Assembly (NCBI RefSeq): GCF_009192945.1 | Contig: NZ_NSET01000044.1 | Location: 62,001-126,000 of the forward strand | DNA length: 64,000 nt | Reading direction: 5' to 3' | From: Xanthomonas maliensis | GTDB lineage: Bacteria > Pseudomonadota > Gammaproteobacteria > Xanthomonadales > Xanthomonadaceae | In this document: in pieces, positions 27,129 through 35,251 of the stretch | How positions within the stretch are numbered: position 1 is the stretch's first letter | How the letters are laid out: every line of letters starts with the position of its first letter | Position numbers and translations under genes: made by a program | The notes under the pieces: generated by a model | Database searches by the model: none | Seen by the model: only the letters and a program-made list of their open reading frames with translations | What the model was told of the DNA's origin: nothing

Positions 27129-28160
27129 TCATCCACCGATCAGGAACATCTCGACCGGCTTGCCACGCCGTGGCGCCGCGGCGCGCACTTCGCTGTAACG
27201 GTCGCCGCGCAGACTCCAGCGCTGACGCAGGTGGGTCGTCAGGCCCTGCTCGCCTTCGGCCAACGCGGGCTTGAGGTCATGGCCTTGGGTGGCGAACAGA
27301 CAGGTATACAAATGCCCGTCGGCCGATACGCGCGCGCGCTGGCAATCGCCGCAGAACGGCACGCTGACCGAGCTGACGAAACCGAGCTCGCCCGCGCCAT
27401 CGGCGAATGCATGCCGTTGCGCCACTTCGCCGACGTAGTTGGCATCCAGCGGCAGCAACGGCCAGCGCGCATGGATACGCGCATGCAATTGCGCCGACGT
27501 CACGACCGCTTCCGGGGTCCAGCCATTGCAGCTGCCCACGTCCATGAATTCGATGAAGCGCAATACGTGCCCGCTGCCGCGGAAGTGCTGCACCAACGGC
27601 AGCACCTGATCTTCATTGACGCCGCGCTGTATCACGCAATTGATCTTCAAGCGCTGGAAGCCGGCTTGCTCGGCCGCTGCGATGCCTGCCAGCACCTGGG
27701 CAATGTCGCCGCGACCGCCGCTCATGCGGTTGAACAGCGCAGGCTCCAGCGCATCCAGGCTGACAGTGATGCGGCGCAGTCCGGCCTGGCGCAGGGCGAC
27801 GGCCTGGCGCGCAAGCAAGGCCCCATTGGTGGTCAGCGCGAGGTCTTCGATGCCGTCGATGGCGTTCAAGCGCGCGATCAAGCTCGGCAAGTCGCGACGC
27901 AGCAGCGGCTCGCCACCGGTCAGGCGCAGCTTGCTGACGCCGACGGCGACAAAGGCGCGGACCAGCGTCTCGATCTGGTCGAAATCCAGCCGCTGCTGCG
28001 CATCCAGTCCATAATCATCGGGAACCCGGTCGGCCGGCATGCAGTAGCCGCAGCGGAAGTTGCAGGCTTCGATCACCGACAAGCGCAGATCGCGCAGCGG
28101 CCGCCCCAAGCGGTCCTGCGTCGGCGCCGTCGCAAGATCCGGCAGCAGCAGAGCGCCCAT
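27129..28160 (-). CDS. moaA: GTP 3',8-cyclase
   Basis: This 343-aa radical SAM enzyme begins molybdenum cofactor synthesis from GTP. The N-terminal cluster motif is C33-x3-C37-x2-C40 (EACNFRCGYC), followed by LTGGEPLLR. The C-terminal cluster motif lies in VPFCGDCQRARVS and YTCLF, and the protein ends with the Gly-Gly tail used in catalysis. The start is the ATG at 28160, sharing one base with the stop of the MBL-fold gene (TGATG). Length matches E. coli MoaA. Confidence 0.96.
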   Translation of the reverse strand: MGALLLPDLATAPTQDRLGRPLRDLRLSVIEACNFRCGYCMPADRVPDDYGLDAQQRLDFDQIETLVRAFVAVGVSKLRLTGGEPLLRRDLPSLIARLNAIDGIEDLALTTNGALLARQAVALRQAGLRRITVSLDALEPALFNRMSGGRGDIAQVLAGIAAAEQAGFQRLKINCVIQRGVNEDQVLPLVQHFRGSGHVLRFIEFMDVGSCNGWTPEAVVTSAQLHARIHARWPLLPLDANYVGEVAQRHAFADGAGELGFVSSVSVPFCGDCQRARVSADGHLYTCLFATQGHDLKPALAEGEQGLTTHLRQRWSLRGDRYSEVRAAAPRRGKPVEMFLIGG

Positions 28161-28909
28161 CAGCCCACCATCGCCGCGGTCGGGTCCGCCAGCATCACGT
28201 GTTGACCGGGCACGGCCACCCGATGGCCGCGCGCGCGCAGCACCTCGGCATCGGCGTGGCTGGCGTAGTGGTAGAGCAGCATGCGGCCCAACAGGTCCTG
28301 CGGGTATTCCCGCTCCAAATCGTCCACGCCAGTATGCGACGGGTTGCCGTGAACGCCGCAATCATGTGCGATCAGCTCGCCTTCGTCGGCATAACGACTC
28401 AGCATTTCCGGAATCGGACGGGTATCGCCGGTCCACACCAGCGCCCCTTTCAGGCGTAGCCCATACGCGGTTTCTGGCCAGTGGTGACGCACTGGAAACA
28501 CCTCCAGCCGGACGCCGTCGTGCCAGAACGCCTCACCGACCGGCACCAGCTGGAAGGCGTCCCAGAAGTTCGCGCCGCCCTCGGCCAGGACATTGGGATA
28601 GTCGGCGATCCGACGCTGCAACAGCGGCACCACCGGCGCTGGAACGTATAGCCGGGTGTGGCCGCGCCGTTCGGAAAAATAGCTATCCACGAACATCCGC
28701 TCCAGTCCGCCGACATGGTCCAGATGCACATGGGTGATGAAGATGGCCCGCGGTAACTGACGGTAGTGGTCCTGGTAAGCGGTCAGGCCTTCGCTGCCGC
28801 AATCGATGGTCAGCCACGGCGCGCCGGCGCGCTCCAGCGTGGCCATCGGCGAGCCCAATGCCACGGCCGAGGCATTGCCGACGCCCTGCAGCCGCAATGC
28901 CCACTGCAT
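28160..28909 (-). CDS. MBL-fold metallo-hydrolase
   Basis: This 249-aa protein has the metallo-beta-lactamase motif T-H60-V-H62-L-D64-H65 and further ligands in VRHHWPE, TGDTRPIPEML and AHDCGVHGNPSHTG, arranged as in RNase Z-like hydrolases. The substrate is unknown. It is coupled on both sides by TGATG overlaps: upstream kdkA and downstream moaA. The start [14 protein letters not shown] fits the fold. Confidence 0.85.
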   Translation of the reverse strand: MQWALRLQGVGNASAVALGSPMATLERAGAPWLTIDCGSEGLTAYQDHYRQLPRAIFITHVHLDHVGGLERMFVDSYFSERRGHTRLYVPAPVVPLLQRRIADYPNVLAEGGANFWDAFQLVPVGEAFWHDGVRLEVFPVRHHWPETAYGLRLKGALVWTGDTRPIPEMLSRYADEGELIAHDCGVHGNPSHTGVDDLEREYPQDLLGRMLLYHYASHADAEVLRARGHRVAVPGQHVMLADPTAAMVG

Positions 28910-29658
28910 CAGGTCCCCCGGCTCCAGGCCAGCTCGTAGGCGCGGTGCAGGCGCGCGTAATCCTTGTCCACGTCCTCGCGGCTGCGCATGCCGCGCACCT
29001 TCAGCAGGGAGCGATGCAGCCGCGCCAGATTGCGCTCGCGCCAGCGGGTGGCGGGGATCCGCAACACGCCACGGTCGAAATCGATCAACCAGCCCTGCCC
29101 ACCGGCGTCGAACAGGATGTTGTTGGCGTTGAGGTCGGCATGGTCCAGCCCGGCACGATGGAAGCGCGCGATCAATCGCCCGGTATCTTCCCAGGGCCCG
29201 CCACGACCGGCGACCTGCGCAAGCTCGGCCAGTGGGCGCACGTTTTCCAGCCGCTCCATCAACAACGCGGCCCGGTAGCGCAGACCCTCGCGCAGATAGC
29301 AGGCGGCCAACGGGCGTGGCACCGGCAAATCGCGCCGCAGCAGTTCGCGCATCAAGCGGAACTCGGCAAAACTGCGCGTCCGTGCCGCACCCTTCCATAG
29401 ATACTGGTCGCGGCTAACCCGCGCAGCCATGCCACCGCGGCGGTAATGCCGCAGCACGCTGTGTCCGAACGACGCATCGATGAACCAGGCCGCGCCACGG
29501 CCGCCGGCGTCGACCGGGCGCGCCCGGTCGCCCCAGCGTTGCGGGTCGAACAAGCCGGCATCGGCTTGCCGCAGCCGTTCGCGGTCGAACAGAATGGCGC
29601 CATAGCCGCGCCCTTCGCGGTACGGCGTCAGCGCTTCAGTGGCGTCGAAGGCAACCAT
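28909..29658 (-). CDS. kdkA: 3-deoxy-D-manno-octulosonic acid (Kdo) kinase
   Basis: This 249-aa kinase phosphorylates Kdo in the lipid A-Kdo inner core on the cytoplasmic side. The kinase-like catalytic loop is [14 protein letters not shown] with D175 and N180, followed by [11 protein letters not shown] for the metal-binding Asp. Length equals other KdkA proteins. It is divergent from a GT9 glycosyltransferase gene with a 20-bp gap and overlaps the MBL gene by one base. Confidence 0.93.
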   Translation of the reverse strand: MVAFDATEALTPYREGRGYGAILFDRERLRQADAGLFDPQRWGDRARPVDAGGRGAAWFIDASFGHSVLRHYRRGGMAARVSRDQYLWKGAARTRSFAEFRLMRELLRRDLPVPRPLAACYLREGLRYRAALLMERLENVRPLAELAQVAGRGGPWEDTGRLIARFHRAGLDHADLNANNILFDAGGQGWLIDFDRGVLRIPATRWRERNLARLHRSLLKVRGMRSREDVDKDYARLHRAYELAWSRGT

Positions 29659-29678
29659 TCATCGAGTCTAACAACACC

Positions 29679-30728
29679 ATGGCTTCAACGCCCGCCTCGC
29701 TCTGCCTGCTGCGGCTCTCCGCGCTGGGCGATGTCACCCATGTGGTGCCGCTGGTGCGCACGCTGCAGGCTGGCCTGCCCGACGCGCGCCTGCACTGGAT
29801 CATCGACACCGTCGGTCTGAAGCTGCTCGAGGGCCTGCCAGGCGTGCAGTTTCATGTCTACGACAAACGCAGCGGTGTGGCCGGCATGCGCGCACTGCGG
29901 CGCACGCTGGCGCCGCTGGGCCGCTTCGATGCACTGCTGCAGATGCAGGTCGCCTTGCGTGCCAACGTGCTGTCGGCATTCGTTCCCGCCCGTCGCCGGA
30001 TCGGCTACGACCGCCGGCGCTCGAAGGACCTGCATGGACTCTTCATCAATGCGCGCATCGCCGACCGCCCCGGCATCCATGTGCTCGACGCGATCGGCAG
30101 CTTCGCCGAGCCGCTAGGCCTGCAGCAGACCCAGGTCCGCTGGGACCTGCCGGTGCCGGCAGAAGCGCATGCATGGGCCCAGGCGCAATGGGACGACGAT
30201 GGCCGGCCGGTGCTGATGATCTCGCCCTGCTCCAGCCATGTCCGCCGCAACTGGTATCCGGACCGCTACGCCGCACTGGCCGATCACGCGGCGGCGCAGG
30301 GCTGGCGGATCGTGCTGTGCGGCGGGCGCAGCGCGCTGGAACGCCAGACCGCCGATGCCATCCTGGCGGCGACGCGCGCGCCAGTGCTGGACTTGGTCGG
30401 GAAGGACACGCTCAAGCAACTCCCTGCCCTGCTCGCCCGCGCCAGCCTGGTGGTGACGCCCGATTCGGGGCCGATGCATATCGCCAACGCCATGGGCAGC
30501 AAGGTGCTGGGGCTGCACGCGGCCAGCAATCCGCAGCGCAGCGGCCCGTATTCGGATCTGCGCTACTGCGTGGATCGCTACGACGCCGCCGCACGTCGCC
30601 ATCTGGGCAAGCCGGCCGAGCAATTGCCCTGGGGCACCAAGATCGAGTTCGACGACGTCATGCGCCTGGTCGAAGTGGACGACGCCATCGCTGCGTTCGA
30701 GCGTTACCGCAGCGACCATCCGCGCTGA
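29679..30728 (+). CDS. Glycosyltransferase family 9 (heptosyltransferase-like)
   Basis: This 349-aa enzyme begins LCLLRLSALGDVTHVVPLVR, the family 9 N-terminus, and has ISPCSSHVRRNWYPDRYAAL and the acceptor/donor-site block VVTPDSGPMHIANAMGSKVL. Family 9 members transfer heptose or related sugars in the LPS core. The position next to kdkA supports LPS-core assembly. The exact sugar cannot be read. Confidence 0.9.
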   Translation: MASTPASLCLLRLSALGDVTHVVPLVRTLQAGLPDARLHWIIDTVGLKLLEGLPGVQFHVYDKRSGVAGMRALRRTLAPLGRFDALLQMQVALRANVLSAFVPARRRIGYDRRRSKDLHGLFINARIADRPGIHVLDAIGSFAEPLGLQQTQVRWDLPVPAEAHAWAQAQWDDDGRPVLMISPCSSHVRRNWYPDRYAALADHAAAQGWRIVLCGGRSALERQTADAILAATRAPVLDLVGKDTLKQLPALLARASLVVTPDSGPMHIANAMGSKVLGLHAASNPQRSGPYSDLRYCVDRYDAAARRHLGKPAEQLPWGTKIEFDDVMRLVEVDDAIAAFERYRSDHPR

Positions 30729-30754
30729 GCGCCGGCCACCCGAGCGCAGCCCGA

Positions 30755-31159
30755 TCAGCTCGCGCTGGGACGATAGTCCTGATAAGACTTCTCTTCCACG
30801 TAAGCCGAGCCCAGCGCCAGGTTGATCTGCTTCTTGATCCGCGCGCGCTCGTCGTTCTCGATGTAGACGCTGCGAGCCAGCTGCACGAACTCATCGTCGA
30901 AGGACTGCGCCTGCTCCTTTAGACGGATGTCGTCCTCGATCACCCATAGCCGCTCGTTGACCGCCTTCAGCTCGGCCCGCAGCCGCACGATGTCGTGCCC
31001 CGCGGCCGGATGCGCCATCCAGCTGGACTCCAGCGCCGACAACTCGTTGCGCACATTGGTCAACTTGGCCGGATCGCGCATGCGCTCGGACTTGATCTGC
31101 AGGATGGCGATCTTGTCGAGCAGTTCGCCAAAGGACACGGGCACCAGAATCTCGGACAT
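30755..31159 (-). CDS. DUF6165 family protein
   Basis: This 134-aa soluble protein begins MSEILVPVSFGELLDKIAIL and continues QIKSERMRDPAKLTNVRNEL and LWVIEDDIRLKE, the signature of DUF6165. It is mostly helical and probably forms a coiled coil. Members occur next to LPS glycosyltransferase genes but have no known activity. It is convergent with the GT9 gene. Confidence 0.8.
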   Translation of the reverse strand: MSEILVPVSFGELLDKIAILQIKSERMRDPAKLTNVRNELSALESSWMAHPAAGHDIVRLRAELKAVNERLWVIEDDIRLKEQAQSFDDEFVQLARSVYIENDERARIKKQINLALGSAYVEEKSYQDYRPSAS

Positions 31160-31221
31160 GACGGACTCCAACGAAAGCGATGGGGGAAGTGTAGACAGGC
31201 CGCCGTTGGCGGACGATGCAC

Positions 31222-31247
31222 AAACAAAAGCCCCCTTGCGGGGGCTG
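31222..31247 (-). terminator. Intrinsic terminator downstream of the tRNA-Ser(CGA) repeats
   Basis: Read leftward, AGCCCCC and GGGGGCT pair around a GCAA loop and are followed by TTTGTTTG. It lies after both tandem repeats, so a transcript that begins at the tRNA-Ser promoter would include tRNA plus both repeats. Confidence 0.8.
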
Positions 31248-31310
31248 CTGTGGGTCGGATGAGTGCGCCGGCAAACTCTGCAGCACTGCTCATACACGCG
31301 ACCTTCAAAC

Positions 31311-31468
31311 TGGCGGAGAGGGGGGATTCACTCGGCGCTGCGCGCCTTCGCCCTACGGGCGGCTTCGCCGTGCAGACAGCTGCGCTGTCTGTCGAACCCG
31401 GGGCTTCTCATCCCCCCAATGCCGCCGGCGAAACTCACGCGACACCGTCACAACTCAACGCACCAAAC
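31311..31468 (-). repeat. Tandem repeat unit 2 behind tRNA-Ser(CGA)
   Basis: This 158-bp unit is nearly identical to the 159-bp unit at 31469-31627. Its left end (31311-31329) is a copy of the tRNA-Ser 3' end, one G shorter. It contains GC-rich inverted repeats (for example GACAGCTGCGCTGTC near 31374-31390). No ORF in it looks real. Confidence 0.93.
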
Positions 31469-31627
31469 TGGCGGAGAGGGGGGGATTCACTCGGCGCTGC
31501 GCGCCTTCGCCCTACGGGCGGCTTCGCCGTGCAGACAGCTGCGCTGTCTGTCGAACCCGGGGCTTCTCACCCCCCCAATGCCGCCGGCGAAACTCACGCG
31601 ACACCGTCACAACTCAACGCACCAAAC
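31469..31627 (-). repeat. Tandem repeat unit 1 behind tRNA-Ser(CGA)
   Basis: This 159-bp unit directly abuts the tRNA 3' end. Its left 20 bases (31469-31488) equal the last 20 bases of tRNA-Ser(CGA), including the CCA. The layout resembles the E. coli tyrT operon, where repeats after tRNA-Tyr carry 19 bp of tRNA 3' end. Confidence 0.93.
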
Positions 31628-31718
31628 TGGCGGAGAGGGGGGGATTCGAACCCCCGAGGCGCTATAAACGCCTGCCTGATTTCGAGTCAGGTACATTCAA
31701 CCGCTCTGCCACCTCTCC
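31628..31718 (-). tRNA. tRNA-Ser (anticodon CGA)
   Basis: A 91-nt type II tRNA with acceptor GGAGAGG/CCTCTCC, anticodon loop CTCGAAA (anticodon CGA for UCG), a long variable arm and encoded CCA. Its 3' 20 bases recur in the two repeats that follow. Confidence 0.97.
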
Positions 31719-31747
31719 AGATGGTCCCCGGCGTACCGGGGCCGTGC

Positions 31748-31776
31748 ATGATACGGGCAGCGGCCGCCCTCCACAA
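31748..31776 (-). promoter_or_regulatory. Candidate promoter of tRNA-Ser(CGA)
   Basis: Read leftward, TTGTGG (31771-31776) and TATCAT (31748-31753) are separated by 17 bp. Transcription would start about 23 nt before the tRNA 5' end. Confidence 0.55.
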
Positions 31777-31891
31777 GCGGCCCGAGCTGGCTCTGCAGCG
31801 TGAACCCGTGCTGTGAGCGTGGCTATCGTCTGTTGCCCCTGGCCGGCGCGGCCGCGATGATGATGCCCGCACCCCACCCTGGCGACCGGCA

Positions 31892-32596
31892 ATGCTCGAA
31901 TTCGGACATCTCACCCACGTGGGCCTGCGCCGCGACCTGAACGAGGACACGTATTACGGCGATAGCGAGCTGGGGCTATGGCTGGTGGCCGACGGCATGG
32001 GTGGGCATGCCTGCGGCGAGGTCGCCAGCGCACTGGCGCGCGAGACCATCGTGCGCGAGGTGCGTGCCGGCACGGCGCTGGCGCAGGCCGTCCGGATTGC
32101 CGACGAGGAGATCATCAAGACCTCGCGGCGCTGCAACGACACCTTGCCGATGGGCACCACCGTGGTCGCCGCGCGCGTGCTTGGCCAGCGCTTCGAGGTG
32201 GCTTGGGTGGGCGATAGCCGCGCCTACCTGTGGCGCGATGGCCGCCTGGCGCAACTCAGCCAGGACCATAGCTATGTGCAGGAACTGATCGCCCAGGGCT
32301 CGCTGACCAGCGAACAGGCACGCGCCCACCCGCATCGTAATGTGGTGACCCAGGCCCTGGGCGTGACCGACCCGGCGCATCTGAACGTCGCCACGATGCA
32401 GGGCGAGCTGAAACCCGGCATGCAGTTGCTGCTGTGCAGCGATGGCCTCACCGAAGAGGTCGACGACACGGCGATCGCCGCCACGCTGTCACAGCTCGAC
32501 TGCAGCGCCCAGGAATGCGTCGAATGTCTGGTCGCCGCCGCACTGGACGGCGGCGGCTCGGACAACATCACCGCCGTGCTGGTCCGTAGCCAGTAA
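31892..32596 (+). CDS. PP2C family serine/threonine phosphatase
   Basis: This 234-aa single-domain phosphatase has the metal-binding motifs VGLRRDLNEDTYYG, WLVADGMGGHACGE, WVGDSRAYLWRDG, LLCSDGLTEEV and GGGSDNITAVLV. It resembles Stp/PrpC-type phosphatases that reverse bacterial Ser/Thr kinases or act in type VI secretion clusters. No kinase or secretion gene is near, so its partner is unknown. It is convergent with dnaQ. Confidence 0.93.
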   Translation: MLEFGHLTHVGLRRDLNEDTYYGDSELGLWLVADGMGGHACGEVASALARETIVREVRAGTALAQAVRIADEEIIKTSRRCNDTLPMGTTVVAARVLGQRFEVAWVGDSRAYLWRDGRLAQLSQDHSYVQELIAQGSLTSEQARAHPHRNVVTQALGVTDPAHLNVATMQGELKPGMQLLLCSDGLTEEVDDTAIAATLSQLDCSAQECVECLVAAALDGGGSDNITAVLVRSQ

Positions 32597-32607
32597 CCAG
32601 GCCGCGA

Positions 32608-33345
32608 TTAACCGGCCAGCGCTTCGGTCTCCGCCAACGGCGGATCCCATAGCGCACGACCGGCCTTCTTGCGCAGCCGCTCCAAGCGCGCCTCATGGGC
32701 CTGCAACTCCGAGGCAGTGGCCACGACCCGCGGACGCGGCAGCAACAAGGCCGGATCGAATGCGATCGCATTCGATCCGCCATCGGCATGCGCGTCGCCT
32801 TCCAGGTTGCCGAAGCCGATCTCCTCCTGACCGGAGGTCAATGCGATATAGACGTCGGCGAGGATCTGCGCGTCGAGCAGGGCGCCGTGCAGCTGCCGAT
32901 GGGAATTGTCCACGCCGAGTCGCTTGCACAACGCATCCAGCGAATTGCGTTGCCCCGGGTAGCGTTCGCGCGCCATCGCCAGGGTATCGACCACGCTGGC
33001 ACGGTCGGTGATACGTCCATAGCCGTCGCCCAGCAGCGATAGCTCGTTGTCCAAAAAGCCGAGATCGAACGCCGCGTTGTGGATGATCAGTTCGGCGCCG
33101 TCGATATAGGCCAGGAATTCCTCGGCCACCTCCGCAAACACCGGCTTGTCGGCCAGGAATTCCAGGGTCAGGCCAGTGACTTCCTGCGCCCCCGGCTCGA
33201 AGTCGCAGTCCGGCTTGAGGTAGCGATGGAAGTGATTGCCGGTCGGCCGGCGCTCGAGCAGTTCGACGGCGCCGATTTCGACGACGCGGTTGCCTTTGCG
33301 CCATTCCAGGCCGGTGGTTTCGGTATCGAGAATGATCTGACGCAT
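32608..33345 (-). CDS. dnaQ: DNA polymerase III epsilon subunit (proofreading exonuclease)
   Basis: This 245-aa 3'-5' exonuclease has Exo I LDTETTGLE (D7, E9), Exo II HNAAFDLGFLDNE and the Exo III epsilon form LHGALLDAQILADVY. It proofreads within Pol III. The C-terminal tail after residue 190 is the polymerase-binding region. It lies 8 bp after rnhA on the same strand, a conserved pair. Confidence 0.96.
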   Translation of the reverse strand: MRQIILDTETTGLEWRKGNRVVEIGAVELLERRPTGNHFHRYLKPDCDFEPGAQEVTGLTLEFLADKPVFAEVAEEFLAYIDGAELIIHNAAFDLGFLDNELSLLGDGYGRITDRASVVDTLAMARERYPGQRNSLDALCKRLGVDNSHRQLHGALLDAQILADVYIALTSGQEEIGFGNLEGDAHADGGSNAIAFDPALLLPRPRVVATASELQAHEARLERLRKKAGRALWDPPLAETEALAG

Positions 33346-33353
33346 GGGTTCTC

Positions 33354-33806
33354 TTACGGTGTGGCCACGCCACTGCGCTGGGCAATGGCCTGAGTACGGG
33401 CGAGCACGTCGACGCGCTCGTTGTCCGGGTCGCCATTGTGCCCCTTCACCCAACGCCACTCGATGGTATGCCGCTGGGTCGCCGCATGCAGGCGCTCCCA
33501 CAGCTCGCGGTTCTTCACCGGATCGCCGCCCGCGGTCTTCCAGCCGCGTCGCACCCAGCCGGCCATCCATTCGGTAATGCCTTGGCGGACGTATTGCGAA
33601 TCGGTATGCAGCACGATCTGGCACGGTTCGGTCAGCGCTTCCAGCGCCATGATCGCCGCCATCAGTTCCATGCGGTTATTGGTGGTGGTGGCTTCGCCGC
33701 CGCTGAGCTCCTTCTCGCGGCCGTTGTAGCGCAGCAGCGCGGCCCAGCCACCGGGCCCGGGATTGCCGAGGCAGGAGCCATCGGTATGCACTTCGATCGA
33801 TTTCAT
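33354..33806 (-). CDS. rnhA: Ribonuclease HI
   Basis: This 150-aa enzyme cleaves RNA in RNA-DNA hybrids. Catalytic residues are D9 in [12 protein letters not shown]47 in [10 protein letters not shown] and D69 in LHTDSQYV, with a further Asp near DNERVD. Length matches E. coli RNase HI. It starts at the ATG at 33806, 11 bp after the methyltransferase stop. Confidence 0.97.
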   Translation of the reverse strand: MKSIEVHTDGSCLGNPGPGGWAALLRYNGREKELSGGEATTTNNRMELMAAIMALEALTEPCQIVLHTDSQYVRQGITEWMAGWVRRGWKTAGGDPVKNRELWERLHAATQRHTIEWRWVKGHNGDPDNERVDVLARTQAIAQRSGVATP

Positions 33807-33817
33807 CAGGTTCCAGA

Positions 33818-34474
33818 TCAGATGGTGGCCACGGGTTGCGGCCAGCGTGCCGGCAACGCGATCGGCGACGGGCCGATCGGCGCAGCGGCGCGTTTTTCCA
33901 CTTCCAACAAATACACCGCCCGCCAGGGCGCACGCCCAGGATCGGACGCTCCCCGGCCATTGCGCCACACCGGGCCGAGGTAACGCTCGGGTCCCACGCA
34001 GTGCAGGCCGGCCCGCAGCGCCAGGCTACGCCAACGGTCCGGGCGCAGGGCGGCCGGACCGCGCCGCGCCCAGCGGAAGCGATAAGGGCTCAGCGGGTTG
34101 AGCGTGAACAACCACAGCCGCCCACCGGGCATGAGCACGCGCTCGCATTCGGCGAGAAAGTCGGCTGCGCCGCCCACCACCGCATGCTGTACGACGATCG
34201 CCTGCAGGCTCTCGTTCGGCAATGGGAGCGGCAACGCGCAGCGCACGTCACCGACCAGGCGGGGCCCGCTGCGCAGCAACCTTAGCCCCCGCCCCTGCAG
34301 GGCATCGCGCGGCGGCAGGTCGGCCGTGGGAACAATCCATAGCCACGGTTGCGACGGACGCTGCTGAAGCGCCGCAAGCGCCAGCTGGCGTTCCAGTTGC
34401 AGCAAACTGCGTCCCCCGCCCGTTTCAAACCAGGATGAGACGCCGGCTTGACGGGAGAAAGGCGCGGCAGGCAT
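33818..34474 (-). CDS. Class I SAM-dependent methyltransferase-like protein
   Basis: This 218-aa protein matches the small methyltransferases found next to gloB and rnhA in many Proteobacteria. It has [20 protein letters not shown] as the post-II/motif IV region and [20 protein letters not shown] as the motif V-VI region. The usual glycine-rich SAM loop (motif I) is poorly kept at [12 protein letters not shown], so activity is uncertain. It is divergent from gloB with 12 bp between starts. Confidence 0.75.
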   Translation of the reverse strand: MPAAPFSRQAGVSSWFETGGGRSLLQLERQLALAALQQRPSQPWLWIVPTADLPPRDALQGRGLRLLRSGPRLVGDVRCALPLPLPNESLQAIVVQHAVVGGAADFLAECERVLMPGGRLWLFTLNPLSPYRFRWARRGPAALRPDRWRSLALRAGLHCVGPERYLGPVWRNGRGASDPGRAPWRAVYLLEVEKRAAAPIGPSPIALPARWPQPVATI

Positions 34475-34486
34475 GGTCCCAATTCT

Positions 34487-35251
34487 ATGCGACTGACCGC
34501 CCTGCCCGCATTCGAAGACAACTACATCTGGGTACTGGCCGCTGACGACGGCCGCGCGGTGGTGGTCGATCCCGGCCAATCGGCGCCCGTCCTGGCGGCT
34601 GCCGAGCACGGGGAGTTCCAGCCTGCCGCGGTGCTGCTGACCCATCATCATGCCGACCACGTCGGTGGCGTCGCCGAGCTGCGACAGCGCTGGCCGGGGC
34701 TGGACGTGTTTGGCCCGGATGACGAGCGGCTTCCGGATGACATCCATGTGGTTGGCGCGGGGGAGCCCTTGACCTTGCTGGGAACCCGCTTCGAGGTCCT
34801 TGCCGTCCCCGGCCATACCCGCAGCCACCTGGCCTTTGTCGGCGACGGCCGACTGTTCTGTGGTGATACCCTGTTCAGCCTAGGCTGTGGTCGCATGTTC
34901 GAAGGTACGGCGCCACAGATGTTCGACTCGCTGCAGCGACTGGCCGCCCTTCCAGGCGAGACCCAGGTGTGCTGCGGTCATGAGTACACGCTCCGTAACG
35001 CCGCTTTCGCGCTACATGTCGATCCCACCAACGCTGCCTTGCAGCGCCGTCAACAGGAAGCCCAGGCCATGCGTCATGCAGCCCGTCCTACCCTGCCGAT
35101 TTCGCTCGCGAGTGAGCTGGCCACCAATCCCTTCTTGCGCACGGATGCTGCCGAGATTCGCGCTGCAATCGGCCGCCGCAACGCGAATGCCACTTCCGAT
35201 GTCGACGTTTTCGCCGAACTTCGGCGCTGGAAAGACGACTTTAGGGCATGA
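34487..35251 (+). CDS. gloB: Hydroxyacylglutathione hydrolase (glyoxalase II)
   Basis: This 254-aa enzyme hydrolyses S-lactoylglutathione in methylglyoxal detoxification. The metal site is THHHADHVGG (residues 52-61) with VPGHTRSHLAF, FCGDTLFSLGCGR and CCGHEYTLRNAAFAL. The start MRLTALPAFEDNYIW at 34487 matches family length. Its 3' end overlaps the next gene by ATGA. Confidence 0.96.
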   Translation: MRLTALPAFEDNYIWVLAADDGRAVVVDPGQSAPVLAAAEHGEFQPAAVLLTHHHADHVGGVAELRQRWPGLDVFGPDDERLPDDIHVVGAGEPLTLLGTRFEVLAVPGHTRSHLAFVGDGRLFCGDTLFSLGCGRMFEGTAPQMFDSLQRLAALPGETQVCCGHEYTLRNAAFALHVDPTNAALQRRQQEAQAMRHAARPTLPISLASELATNPFLRTDAAEIRAAIGRRNANATSDVDVFAELRRWKDDFRA

